NCBI GenBank assembly: GCA_963693285.1
Contig: OY848918.1
Span: 16,242,263 to 16,306,262 of the forward strand
Direction of reading: 5' to 3'
DNA length: 64,000 nucleotides
Source of the DNA: Xestospongia muta
Taxonomy: Eukaryota > Porifera > Demospongiae > Haplosclerida > Petrosiidae
The position numbers were made by a program, and so were the translations under genes. Below the pieces are notes generated by a model. The model had not been told where the DNA came from and made no database searches. It saw only the letters and a program-made list of their open reading frames with translations. Shown one piece after another: positions 1 to 15,000 of this stretch (the stretch's first letter is position 1; every line of letters starts with the position of its first letter).

Positions 1-3000
1 TATCAACATAGCTAACTATGGTCCATTTTATATAGTGGCCTTCAGTTTGTTAAAGTCATTGTTGTAATATATAGGAAATAGTGAGTTTGATAAAACATTC
101 ATCATTAAATGTTTCTTTCAATGTTTTAATTAAGATCATTGCAATGGCAGAAAAATAATTGGACAAACTTAATTTTGCCAAAGTGTATTTTAAAATTTAT
201 AACTATTATGATCACTCTCTAAAATTGTCTGCTACAGAAGTTGCTTGTGAACATTTTGCGTTATATCAATGTTCATAACTTATTATTATTTTATCAAGAA
301 AATAATGACAATGAACAAAATTAAGTTTATATTTTTTTTAAAAAGAGTGATTTTTTATAATCAGAGGTTAAACCAGTATATTGTATATTTATGAATACTA
401 GCAAAACATATAATGCTAACATATGCACAGACTAACTATATATTGGTACAGTAAATAATGTATGAAGTCTCTTACCTAGAGAGGTACTAGTCTATAAAGA
501 ACATATTGGACTTTATTTTATCTGGACAAGTAATATTGAGACAATAGCAACAGCTAAAATTTCATAAAATATTAGACTAGTCTGATGCTCCTGTCCTTTT
601 GCTTAAAGAGGATGATTCTGGACACAAAAACATATAAGACTTGTATAGCAAGAACACATTTATTGGTAGAGCATACTTAGAACTGAACATCTGTTAAGAG
701 AGTTGAAAACACAAAAGGCTGTTATGATATGCGCTGATTGTGGTAATGACCTTTCAAATACAAGTATAGATGACATTTCTGTGGTCTGCACCATTTTTGC
801 AAGTCATATGAGTCCAATATGTGCTAGTCCCCAGAAACTTTGTCTTGAACTGAAAGTCAGACTATTATTAGACACCTAAATGTCCCTGAATATTTTAATA
901 TTGTAACTAAAGATCTTATCAGCAGACACAACTTAGAGTCCTTAATATGATAATACATTCATTCACTTTCAATGTTAGTGACAGGATGTGGAGCACAAAT
1001 TCATTGTTATTATAGTCATCAAAATGAATTGCTATACACATGTCACACCTATATATTAAATGGGAATTAAACAAACTCACTTTATATTTGAAATATTTCT
1101 AAAATTATTCCTTCTGCAATGGTTTCCTGTATATACAGTATTTTATATTTAAGATAATTTAGTTTGACGTTTCTTATACACAGAGTTTAAACCAGTATAT
1201 TGGGTTGACTATGTTTACTAGTAAGACATATATTATTAACATATCCACAGAGTAACTATATAATTGTAAATAGTGTTCATAATATATTTTAATGAGTAAT
1301 GTAGTATTTATAAGGACTCTATAATTAAAAATCATTTCAAGATATTAAAGAAGTCCAGTAATGACTTTTAATACATTCATAGTATTATAATGTTAATTTA
1401 AGTTAATGCAATTATAGGTTCACTGACTTCTTTGCAATATCATCTATTAGAAATAACTTATATTTTATTAATATACTAATACTACTGTTACTATTGTGAT
1501 ATTGTTTGTACTCTTTAAAACTTTGCATTATTGTTTAATAAATAATTGTTAAATAGATCTGTTAACTATCATTTGTTAATAACAAACATTATCATCTACT
1601 ATTATATAGGGTTTTGAGAGACCGTTGATTGCTGCATCTTTTTTTGGTCACACCGAAATTGTGTCTCTTCTACTTCTAAACAATGCAGACCCTAATTGCA
1701 CAGATAATGTGAGTGTTCATATATAGCAACAATATTGTTGTAATGTATATATGTATACATTTTATATGTAGATATACACATGTGAGTTTATTAATGTAAT
1801 TCTCACATTATACTTCTCTTGTTTTGTTAGCAATATTCTTAAAATTGTGAAAACTTAAACCTCAATTTATTAGCATCTCAATATTTCATCACACTAACTA
1901 CATTATGAGTATTATAAACTGAACACACTAATATGTCTGTACATCAGTACTGTGCCCATATTGACACTATATACAGTATACATCAATGTGTTACATTAAC
2001 TTGAGCTAACGGAGGTGAAGTGCTTGTAGACTCTAGAACATAGAAATGTACCTGTTTTATGGTAGTATACTGAAGTGTACTAGCCTTAAATCTCCTTGTC
2101 CAAGATCAACAGCTTTTGAATTATTACTGAGTTAAAGGCATAAATTTTGAGATAATCCAACAATTGATACAACTTAACATGTTTTTGAATTAAAATTTGA
2201 AGATTAAATGAACGTCATAATCTTCAATTAAATTCATCAACTACAATGCTATGAATATTATTTATTACAACACAACCTGCACAAAAGAAAGCCATAAATG
2301 TTTGTCCATGTCTATGGATGCCTTTGTGTATTCTGTATAATAAATTAAACATGTATTGAAATATAAATGTCAATAGAATCTCTCCTTATACTGTAAGCAT
2401 TTATGATGATTACACATGTAATGTTACAAGGAAATATGTGTCCCTAAACTATTCTAGTTTTGTTATAGCTACTAGAAATGTCAAGTCTGGTCCTTGCACA
2501 TGATCTGTTACTACATGTAACATGGGCAATGTTATATTAATAGTAATGAAAGGTTGAACAATTATATAGGCATCACTGATTAGTAAGTAAGATGGATTTG
2601 TCTATTTAGCCATCTCATACAAGTTGACTCTAAATAGTGCCTGTAACATGGAGAATGTTAATGTGATATTAATAGATCTTGTATTGTTTAGCAGTACTAA
2701 ATGACTAGCAGTAATCTAAGCTTTAGGTTTAAAGAAATGTTTAAACTAAAATACGGTCTATCTAGTGATATATTAATAATGAATACTGTTTTCTCATAAT
2801 GGTTCATTAATTCTCTAAACAGTTCATGAACACTTATCAGAGAGTGGTAATGACTACATCTAATCAATATTAGGCATTGACAACATCAAGGGATTATTCC
2901 TAGTGTAATACAAATGTACCTAAAGTAACAAAATGACCACATATCAATGCTGTATTATTAATTAGTTCATAGAAAAATGGACTTAGTGAAATAAGTGAAA

Positions 3001-6000
3001 TAAGATATTAGTTTAAAATATTATGACACAAGCACATATTTAGAAGTCTCTACAGTCTTTAGAACCTTTCAATGATACAATAATACATATAAAATTTGCT
3101 CTTTGTAAGCAAATTCATTATATAATTATACTGACATAACTTGTACAGACTATACAAGCAAAAGTATCCTTTACTGACTTTATGAGTTTAATTTCTTTAG
3201 TACATCTAAACCTGATATGAGTTCATATACCTCTGTATACATACTGTATATGTACTATCCTGTAAGTAATTAGACCCATACTTCATCATTGTAGTATGTG
3301 GTGGCCCAGTAGTTAGCATTGTTGGCTTATACTTAGATCTGTTATTCTGATATAGTCCTTTACACAATCATCCTATAGTGATACAGCCTATTATATAATC
3401 AACAATTAGTGTGTATAACCATCCAGACTAGATCAACATATCACTACAGTTCAAATAGAGAACTTATAATTTACATTGCAATATTAAATTTCAATAGCTC
3501 TATATATCAAAATAAGCTTTGAGAATCTCTGATTTTGTTGATGGTCAGCTTTCAAATGTAATGTAAAAGATTACTCAGGATAATATTTCTTCTACTTTCG
3601 GCCTGGATCTGAGCACTATTGGCCGGTTATTGATTTATTTTGGTCAAATTAAATAGGCTACCAGTAGTCCCATATTCACAAACATATCTTGATTAAGTGG
3701 AATAGAGTACAATACATATACATTCTCATGTAACTGTGTTGACTTGTACTCTATGGTGTAGTTATAAACAGATAAGATTTAAGCCCATCTCTGTAATTGA
3801 GCTGCTGATTATGGGATCACACGTTTCTTTGAGTTAAATATTGAAGCTAACGCTTGTGGTCTAATTAGCATTTCAAATCTGTGCAAATACAAATACTGAT
3901 AGAACTTAATGCCAAACACTATGGATAATGCTTTTCTTTCTATTTGAGCAAGATTTTTCCTGCTTTGGTCAAGGTTCTAGATGCTTAAGGACTAGATTTT
4001 CACTGTTATCTTTACATATGTTTGACAACATTGCTCCAATACCATAGTGAGAGGCCACTATTGCTAGAAATGTGGGTAGTCCTGAGTATGATGTACCAAA
4101 ACTTTGATTACACTAATGCTTCGCTATTATGATCTACAGATTAGTTACATAGTATAGACCACTCCCACTTCAAATTACTTTGTAACAGGTTATTTATGGG
4201 TTCTAACATTTGGCTAATTCGGAATACATTTCCATAATAATTATTTAGCTCTAGAAGGGAACATAACTCCAGGATATTCTGTGCTTTGTGACCATAAGAA
4301 ATAGCATCAATCTTGTTACTCTTATGATCTTCAGACTTGGTTTCACCATATTTTTACACATGTATTAGCAATCTTTCCTAAACATGTTAGTTTAGTAGCT
4401 CATAATATAGTGTTTGTTGAATGTACTACATTGACATGACATGATATGAGCTACTAATAATAGTCATAAGAGAGAGAATAAACAACATGAACCTCCACTG
4501 ATATTGACCACATGTTATGATAGTACTTGTTTATGTACAATGTATAGTATACTGTTAGTTATCTAGTATTAACTTTATATTTCTTCTTTTTCAGTTTGGT
4601 CGAACAGCATTACACCATGCATCTAATGCTGAAATAGCAGAAATGCTAATTAAAAATAAGTCCAATATACATGCACTAGATGAGGTTAGTGTTTAATATT
4701 GTAATTTAAACTTATTAGTACCTCATATTATGATTATAATTTAGTACAAAGTTAAGTTATGAGGATCTTTTGGAAAATATATTAAATGTGACCTAATTTG
4801 GGAAACACATGTTCCTCTAAATAGTTTCGAGACAAATGGTTTCATACATTCATTTTGTACTGGATATATACCATACTTGGTATCCAGGAAAACAAATCAT
4901 AAAAATACTTAGTAACCAAATTTGTTAAAAATCATGTACAAAATGGCCGCATAGCAACCACATATACACAACAGTTTTTCAAAGTTTTTAGCACAACATG
5001 TGTAGTTTTGTCAAATAACATGACAAATATCATATTAAGTACATGTAAGTCTATCAGTATCAATACAGTGGAACATTGGACTTATGAATAATGGAAACCT
5101 TACTAATAAAAACAAATAGTGTGGTCTAAAATGAATTCCCATTTAATAGACATTACTTGTTGACTCAGGAAATATGGAAACCTTTTGTATTATATATAAT
5201 GAATGGTTTTTATGAGTGATAGTAGCAAAGAGTCATCACTTTTAATATCCAGTTTAGTGTTGCCATGATATATAAAAATCTATATCACATATCATGGATA
5301 TTTTTATCACGATATATCACATGTCATGATAAACTTTGAAATTTTTATATTTGTAATAAATCAACAATTCTCAAACAAAAAGATTAACTGGTCTGCATGT
5401 TGTGGTATTAAACAGTTTCTTTTTTCAGTAATTACATTGTCAGTGGTACTGAACAGGTGTTATGATGGAACACATGTAGCGACAAATTAAAAAAAAATTA
5501 TGCACAAGTCTACTCACGAGCCTATTTAAATAGGTGTGTTTTATATCAATAAAAAGTAATTTATATCATATCATATCGTGACTGTTTATACCGGGATATA
5601 TCAATATTATCAATTATCGTGGCAGCACTAATCTAGTTAATGAATATATTGATTTCATGTGTTTAATAATGGATTAGTGAAATCACAAACTTATAGTCTA
5701 TTAGATCTTTATATGTATTGATATTATATTATAAATAAATACATTCAACAACTTGTTGTCATCATTCTAACACTTATAAACAGAACTTAAAACATTCAGG
5801 ATTTTAAAGTTATGGTGGAGATTACATTCCAATATATGTACTGTAAGTAATATGAAGTAATTAACATAAATTATAAGGAATAGAATACATAAATTTTCAC
5901 AGAAACAAGCACAGTACTATACATTTCGATTATACATTTAGAATATAAATAGTCTGTGTTGACAAGTTATGTGATAAGTATGCTTTTCCAAGTACTGTAT

Positions 6001-9000
6001 ATTTCTGTGTGGGTGGAGTCAACAAGTCCTGTTGTACAATGTTAGAATGTTATGTAACTGTTACTCTAGTAACACAACCAACCTGTACAGAGTCTATGTT
6101 GACAAAGAAATAATATAACAAAGTTTCTATATGTTAAGTAATAGTTTCTAATACTTGGAAGTGTTTTTATACTCAGTCTATAATTATGATGTACCAGTGG
6201 TTTGTAATGTATGCTGTACTATCTTCATTGTTGTTATCAGATAATAAAAGCTAACTATGAAAGTCACTAAGTCATAAGTCTAGCCAATGTCATTGTTTGA
6301 TGTCTGGTACATGTTGTTAATAGAGTCTTCTTACTTCCATAATCAATAAAGTCTTTATATGATATAATTTCCTTAATAATTATTGATACTATATATCACC
6401 AAATACATACTATGAATAATAAATAAACCTACTTAAAACTGAGTCATTAAATGTTGCCAATAACAACCAGCCAACAAAATAGGGCATTAGATAGAATGTG
6501 ATCTCTGATAATAAGATATGTACTTTATATTGCTATCATGAGAGTATATATTATTTGTTCATGTTTTCTACACAAAAAGTCTTACCACATTAGTCCCAGC
6601 TTACTCCTTGATTACCTCAAGAATACAGTTATGGTTTGTAGAGTACATCCTTTTGATTAATAAGTATTAAAGCTATAAAAGTTGTGAAATTTTCATTTAT
6701 CTACTGTTTTAAGGGTGCTTCTTGGTGTAACTTGACTGATGATGTAACAACATTCCTATGATGACATCACTATGTGTCATGAGTTAATAATGTTAGGTTT
6801 GGTTTAGGGTTTAGGTGATGTCATCAATATGATGACATCATTTATTTGAGGAAGGTTCCATACAGAGCCCCACCCAGTTTAATTGTAAAAAGGGAAACCT
6901 CTTTTAGACATCAGAAGCTCTTACAAAAACGTTCGCTATTGTTCACATCGAGTACTTTCGAAATGGCGCATATCTCAGTTCTCAATAGAAAGTACACAAT
7001 GACTATTACCATATATATTTGCGAGTCTAAGGTCCTCTCACCACTGGTTAGTTCTGATTGTAAAAGTTGCATTTTCCCTCTGTTTTCATAACTTTCTTTC
7101 TGTCAGCCCTCTGAATCATCTGCTTCCAATATACTAATTGTTATTTCTGTAGTTGCCTGCTTTCTCTGGAATAATTTTAAAAGTTAGAAGATGTAGGATA
7201 AGTTTTTGTGGCAACCATAAATATTGTATGTTCGAATTCATAGACCTTTATAATTAAATAATTCAACATTCTTAGTGTGAATTAGCTCTTTATTCAAGTG
7301 TTTTCAAAATATTCATCAAATGCTTTCACTCAAGCATCATCTGGTATGTCTGCTGTTATAGCATTCCAAGCTATTCATACAAAGTTAAGTAGTACAAATG
7401 TTATAGTTGCTGTCTTTTGAATCAAGCATCTAATAAAATATGCTTCCATGTAATTTTATATTAGACCAATGTTCTGTGCTTTTTCTCCATAAGCTCTGCA
7501 CCAAGTGGAAGTAACATACATGAAGAATAGTGCCTAAAAATTGTAGCTCAAGAGACTGCAATAAACTAGTGCAAAGTCAGACATAATTTAAATTTGTGCT
7601 ATTTGTAAATCTCTGTTTATTGCAGCTTATTGAGGTTAGACTCTTTGTTCAGTTATTACATTCTATAGATATTTTGGGATTAGACATATTGGGATTAGAC
7701 AATTTGAGTATTAGATTTTTGGGGGGATTAAACATTCTGTGACACTCCCATACATGTATATATAATAAAAGAGAAAATCAAACAATGACAGCATGCCACG
7801 GTAAGCAAAACCTACTTTATATATATTCAAAAGCATTCTGAAAGTCGAAGACTGTCCTAAACCTATATAAGTTAAATGATTATGCCTCTTCCTCTGTACT
7901 GATAGTATGACTAGATATTTAGCATTTGCTACATAGTCTTTTTTAATCAAACCATTGTACTATTTGTTCAGTGTTATTTATCACATATATATTACAACTT
8001 ATTTTGTATTTTATATTAAGACCAGTATATCATATAATGAATTAACACATACAGAAACAAACAAAGTCACAAAACATAAAGATTGTTAATAACAAATTAT
8101 CAAAATTCTTTATGTGTCTTTTGTCTCTTAATTAGTCATATCTATGTCAATGACAATTATCAGTAATATTGTAAAACAACTAAGTACTGACTGTTGATTG
8201 TTTAGATTAATCTGTTATACTAACAAACTTAGAATTAACTAAACTTTAATTGGATGGATTATGCTTTGAGTACAGATCCTTATTAAGTGATTACAAAGGC
8301 TCTAAGCATTGTGGAAATGTTTCTTTCTTGTCAAAGAGTATATGACAAAACAACTAAATTGTGGTTTAATTGTTCATATTTACATGAGCTTACAGTATAG
8401 ATCACAAGACTGGATCATGTCATGTCATATAGTCTCATAGTGTGTTTGAAGTGCCTTAGCTTGTACAGAGACATCACATATTACACAATTGACTATGTTA
8501 TGGCTATGAATGTAAAACATTCCTCAAACACAAATTCTTAATGCAGAACATTGTTAATTATACATTAAATTATCAAGAAGAATGCATTCATTTTATAGAA
8601 ATTATTAATAAATTATGTTAAAAAGTAGGGCCATTATGTTTCTCTTTTTAACAACTACCTTACAATCTCTTGACATGTTTGTTTGCCTTCTCAACAATTC
8701 TTTTTATTTTAATTACATCTACGGACCCCTCCCCTCTATTTCAAATGCAGAACATATACAATTCGATCTTTCTTTTGCTATTAAAACTTTTACTAATCAT
8801 ATAGGAAGAGTGTATCACTTTGGGTACCATTTGGTAATTGCTATTATTTATTTGACATTGTGGACTTCTTACTTCCTAATCAATAAACTCTTTATATGAT
8901 ATAATTTCCGTAATAATTATTGATACTATATATCACCAAATACATGCTGTGAATAATAAATAAACCTACTTAAAACTGACTGAGAAATTAAATGTTGCCA

Positions 9001-12000
9001 ATAACAACTAGCCAACAAAATAGGGCATTATATAGAATGTGATCTCTGATAATAAGATATGTACTTTATATTGCTATCATGAGAGTATATATTATTTCTT
9101 CATGTTTTCTTCACAAAAAGTCTTACCACATTAGTCCCAGCTTATTCCTTGATTACCTCAAGAATACTTTTATGATTTGTAAAGTACATCCTTTTAATTA
9201 ATAAGTATTAAAGCTATAAAAGTTGTGAAATTTTCATTTATCTACTGTTCTAATCACAAAACATGAAAATACGAATTTATCCACAATATGATCTCTCATC
9301 AAGTACAAGCAAGCACGTGTTGTAAAAAATTATTTCTTGTATACATTGTGGACATTTTTCTATAAATCAAGCTTCCAGTAAATTTATTACTATTATTATC
9401 AACAAGAATAAATCCAATAACAAACAAAATTCAACAATCTACAACTTTTTATAATTTTTTATAATATATGTTATGCAGGTCATGTAGATCACTTGTCCTA
9501 TAGCCTCATAGTCTATTTGAAGTGCCTTACCTTGTTCACACAAGTATGATATTACATACTTGAGTATACTTTAACATTTAATTGTCAGGTTTGTTGCATA
9601 AAATTTAAACATGCATTTTTGCTTACATAGTGTTATGTGGAGTAAAAGAGAACTAACAATAGAATGAATGTAACAAAATTGTCAACAATGATATTATTAA
9701 ATAGTGTAGGTTACCTGATATATATTGATAATAATTAGTCTTCCTTTTCATTTAACACCTGATATTGTGTATACTTAATTCCTATCATATTTAGCTATTA
9801 ACAGCTGTTGTATTATACTAGTTATAACTTGTTAATAATATAAATTTTATGGAGCATGTACTTAGCAAACCACTTACTGTCATATATTGTATTATGAGAC
9901 TGTATTGTAAATCTATAGGTAAAAGATATGTGACATAATATGACAAACATTTTAATTTCCAAACATATCATAGCTAGTTATCATGAATGCTACTGCTGAC
10001 ATCACATAAATTATCAACCTCTCTATACACATTAGTTTTAAAACATTGAATTATTTTACCTACCCTTTATAATGTACCATTAGTTGTAGATATATATTAT
10101 AAAGTGAATTGATCATAAATACTGATATCTACTTTATGTAGAACAATAATACACCCCTTCATTGGGCTGCTGCCAGGGGCCACAATGATGTAGCTGATGT
10201 GCTAATAAAGTCTGGTGCATCACTGGATGCCATTAACAAAGTAAGTGTCTTCATTATTAAACATGTTGTCATTATTATGCATGACTGTATTTTGTATGTA
10301 ATGTTGTTATTAATTCATGTAATTATGTAGTTATTTGTTGTTTTGTCACCTCATATAACATTATATATGGATTACACATTTTAAATTATTGAGCATGTGG
10401 AAAACAAAACCACACACAACATATATGTGACATACCTTCCACTTTAACCAATACATAACTAGAATACATTGCAACATTAATAAGAATCGTTGTGGATGAT
10501 TATACACTTTTTGAGCATGGAGTTCTCTATGGTATCATAGGCATTAATTGATTCTATGAGAAAACAGTATTCATGATGATTATGAACTAGTTGAGGATAA
10601 CGACGGTCTCTGGAATTCAGTACAATATCAACTGATTCCATGAAAAACAATATTGTCAACTTCTTTATATTTCTCTAGTAACAATTTAACTTTACCTTTG
10701 CATGAAGTACACCAAACTTTAAAGGCAGAGCCTATAGGTCCGATAATCAGACTCGTTATTTTCCAACAATTGGTCTGGCAATCTTAACCACGCCTCAAAA
10801 AGTAAAACCACACCCACTCAATAAACATTCCTAATGATAAATGAACTGTAATCATAGATACTGCAATGAAGTTTCACAACTTATCAGTAATGATATAACA
10901 AGTTCGACAGTACATATATTTTCATCTAAACAGGAGCAGGAAATTGTCTCTGGACGGACTTCAACATTGTCTTCATTGATAAGAGAACCTTTAATTTCAG
11001 AATCAACAACATTGGCATCAACAAACCACTTCAAAATAACTGAGATGTTTACTAATAAGTATGCTGTGTAATGAAGTACTTAATTTTCTTTTTCAGTGGG
11101 TATTTTCTTCATAAAAGGTATAGGCTTGCCATGATTCTGACATTTCCTTGGTAGACCTACGACAGTTAACTTTTGACCTTCCACGCCTCTTCAGTCTTGG
11201 TGGAATCATGATTGTAGCCAAACCTGTATGTATCACCATTGTCTTGTTCAAGTAAAAGCACCTCTTACCATTTAAGCATTCATTAGTATAAAATCTGTCT
11301 GATCCATCTTGTTCTATTAAATTCATTGTTTCCCATTACACGAGTGGGCCCATGCAGGCGGGCAGATTCAATTAATTAATAATGTGATGTTCATTATTGT
11401 TTGTTTTTTTCGCATTCTGGCAACGTTATTACATACCACAGCATTGATTTTTAGTCACAATTGAGACTTGACCTCTAATGGTGGCTTACTGTCAGAAATC
11501 CATCCCAAATTCTTGGAGTTCGTCAATGAATCAATTTTAATGCCCACATCATTTAACAAAACAGAACAAACACCACTGAACAACAGAAGAGAGAATGACA
11601 GGACAAAATTTTACTGTACAAAAGAAGGAGCACACAAATAAACATACAACAGAAGGAAATGAGAATAAGAGATTCAAGGAATGTTAATATTTGGAGTTCA
11701 TCCAGCCAGAGAATGTAATTGTACAACAGAGAATAACTATACAACAGAAGGAACACATGAAAATGAGTATATGTATAAGAGAGCCAAAGAATGCATTTAT
11801 TGTACAACAGAGGGAACATAAGAAAAGGTACATTGTATAAGAAAGAGTCAGAGAATGATACTGACCACAACAAAAGGAACATTTACATGAGTAAAAAGTA
11901 TAAGAGATAGGAGGAAAAAAAGAAATGTATTATGTACTTCAGTACATTAAAATTATTTCTTTTTGGTAAACAAACGAATTCTTTTGATACTGGTAACGAG

Positions 12001-15000
12001 TGTAACAGGAAAACATAACAATGGCCATCAATGTACCAAAATATCTGCACAGCAACCGAACAAGCTTAGTACCAGATGTATCTACCTCATCAGCATTGAA
12101 CTTCAGCCCTTTTGACGTCATGAAAATTATGATGTCATTGTATAATTTGTCCTTTCGATTCCTTTCTGTGATTGGCTGTAAACTGGAGTCAGGTGGTTGA
12201 TGCTCCTGGAGATACATTTGTCAGGCGGAGTCCATTGAAACATCAAAAGCATTGACTGTTGACTCACGTGAGACAGATGTTGTCGTACTTTCAGTTTTCC
12301 CATTCACACATACACAATACTTTAAAAACCTGCCAAAAGATGATATGACAGGCTGAATGAGCAATGCTGAATCAACAGGGTCCAAAGAGTCCTTCTGAGG
12401 TCCAACATTCGATGACAATAGTTCGTAAATATGAGGTGACGACCCAGGTATTTTCGGCCGTATTACGGAGGTGAAGAAATCTAGAAATGTATACTCAACT
12501 TCTGGGATTTGAGTAATCGTCCAGGGTATCGGCATTCTCTTAAAAGACGGCAGAAAAACCGAAACATTGGCAAAATCAGCCATTATATTTAAACAAAAAT
12601 AATGAACAAAACCTAATAATCAAGCGGCAGGCCGTGTCACGTGGGCGGGTAATGGAAAACAATGAATTTAATTGGAATGCCTTATCATCAGTTAAATAAA
12701 CTTATTTCCAGCTGGACATTGCTGCTTTATGGTACTAAATAGAGGAAGATAACAAGATTTACACAATGTCTTGAACTTGCCCTGCACTCACATTTGGTTA
12801 GATCTCAAACCATTCCCTTTGTTTTATAGTCTTTACAACCGAATGAGCACGAGAGATTGATGCTATGATAGCGTAGGTCCTCGTTTGCCGCTTCTACTCT
12901 CTTTGGCACTCATTTTCTAGCAGCTTCAAGAGTTCTTGATTCTCTGTGTACTAGCTGTACAGCATTTGTTCTCTTATTACGTCTTTTTTGTTTCTAGCTC
13001 GGCGTAAGACGCAAAAGTTTCACCAACAACAAACGACATTCCTTCATAAGTGGCAATGGTTGATGTGGGTGTGGTTTTACGTTTATGAGGCGTAGTTTGG
13101 TTTGCCGGACCAATAGCTACAAATAACGTGTCCTGTTACTGAACCCATAGCCACTGCCAACTTTAAACGAGTTACTAAATTTAGCAGCCATAAACAATTA
13201 TAGAATTATAGAATCTATTGAAAGTGTCTTACTTTCCCAATCCTGCTCAACTTACTTTTACCAATTACAGAAATGTCAACATCCCAGCGATTCAATTGAT
13301 CAATAAAACTTGTTATTTGAATTGTGGTCAAGTCAATGAAACAAATGTCAATTCATGCTGGAACTCATTTTCCAATGCCAAGGCATATGCTATCACTTGC
13401 ATCAACTCAAGAAAACTCTGATAAATACTCAACAAGTGTGACATATTTTTTACAACTGATTCTACAGCTACTCAAGTAACAATATTTGACAACCAAGGTA
13501 CAATTGGAAGTACCATAGTATTGAATAAATGACAATCTCAGGCCACCTTCACTACAATATATCTTGTTATATTTACCAAATACAATGTGAACAATCTCAA
13601 AGTTTAGATCTAATGAGTACAATCAACCAACTGGTGTATATTATATACTTGGTGCAACATTGGTGTAGTTTTGACAGCTCTCAACACAGGCTGGTACTAT
13701 TGTAAGAGGAAATAAGGAGTTGTGGATACAATATTTAAAAACACAGTTCATCAAAGATATTATAACAATGCCAGGCATCAATGTTATCAGATTTATGCTT
13801 GTAAACAATTATTTATCTGGTGGTAAGTACAACAGGCTCTTTGTTGTGTTATTTGTAAAACATGTTTATCTGGCTAACAGCTTCAACTGAATCAACAATA
13901 ATCCACAAACAGAGAATTAGTTATCTACTCTAATACTTCTTACTGAGTGCAATTGTTAAGCAACCTTAGGCAAATTTTTTTCTGATAGAGCATTCAAATT
14001 GGGCCCAGTTAATAGGGCTTTTTCGTACACTTATTAACTAAAGGACATGTTGCCCTTTGATCTATACATTTCAGCACCTACAAGGTTATTCTCAATGTTG
14101 AACCATCAGTTAACTACATCACATTCCAGTGGAACACTGAAAATACTAATGGTTTTAACAACTTTCCTCCATCTTCTTAAACTTCTACTGACGTCATATG
14201 GCTCAATAGCAATATTGGTTGTACATTATATATTATTCAAACCAACTTGGAATGGCATGTCAGAGTAAGTGAGAGGGCAGAGAGGGCACCTATAAACCTT
14301 GTCCACAAAATATTATATATAACAAGTACATAGGTGAAGAGGACTGTGGGGATCAGCTCCATGGCTATTACAATTGTAAAATCAAGTAACACAAGTTGTA
14401 CAAATATATAGTCTTTTTTCTGTTCAATGTTACCATCATGAATACATACATTTTACACAAACACTATCACAACCAGCAACATTTAAAACATAATAGAGTT
14501 CTTTGTTCAGCTAGAAAAAGAGTTGATAGGTAACTATTGTAGTCAACTAAGATGTGGTGACAGTTGATGACCTATTCATCAATTATCTCTTCATCATTTC
14601 CTATGTAAATAAGGGACGACAACAACAAGTTGAAAATAGGTCAATACTCTTACCACAATGCAGTTCACCACACTCATGTTAATGGTTCCTGTCACTTCCT
14701 GGTATTATAGAGAGTGTGATGTTTGGATTTTTCATACTGGTGATGCTAAAGATTGCTTTCTAATTTGGCACACATTGGCCACAACAATCACGAGCAATTG
14801 TCACTATTGTATGAGCAGAAACAGAAAAACTTTAACGTATACATACTGCTTAGTAATACTCTATAGTTCAAAAACCTACGTTACTTCGAGTGTTTCTGGC
14901 TTTGAAAAGACATAACAATGCCTTCAGTAGTATGTATAGCAGCTTAGATTCAGCGATCCACTTGCTTTAGCTTGGTGTACGAAAAAGTGCTTTACACTCA

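Larger units (their letters stand above)
10723..13162. mobile_element. TTAA-flanked DNA transposon (~2.44 kb), Kolobok/piggyBac-like TSD
   Basis: The element is flanked on both sides by TTAA (10719-10722 and 13163-13166). Its ends are imperfect terminal inverted repeats of about 95 bases: 10723-10817 and 13065-13162, sharing blocks such as GTAAAACCACACCCAC and, near the tips, GGCAG(A/T)G-C. TTAA target duplications are typical of piggyBac and Kolobok elements. Coding sequence inside is on the minus strand and broken. I could not identify a catalytic core, so the superfamily is inferred from the TSD only. Confidence 0.75.

Noticed and set aside
1..60. Duplicate gene start signalled by similarity of the window start to 63170-63200
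   Set aside because: Only a short word (AGCTAACTATGGTC) is shared; it is too little to argue for a third gene copy at the right edge.
8615..8899. 94-codon hydrophobic frame as a small membrane protein
   Set aside because: It overlaps the start of the intronic direct repeat, has AT-driven composition and no paralogue in gene 2.
11553..11882. 109-codon Leu/Tyr-rich frame as a membrane protein
   Set aside because: It is the reverse strand of a purine-rich short repeat inside a transposon; hydrophobicity is a composition effect.
13993..14990. Inverted CTTTTTCGTACAC / GTGTACGAAAAAG pair (about 14020 and 14977) as transposon ends
   Set aside because: Only about 13 bases match, there is no target duplication, and nothing transposon-like lies between.
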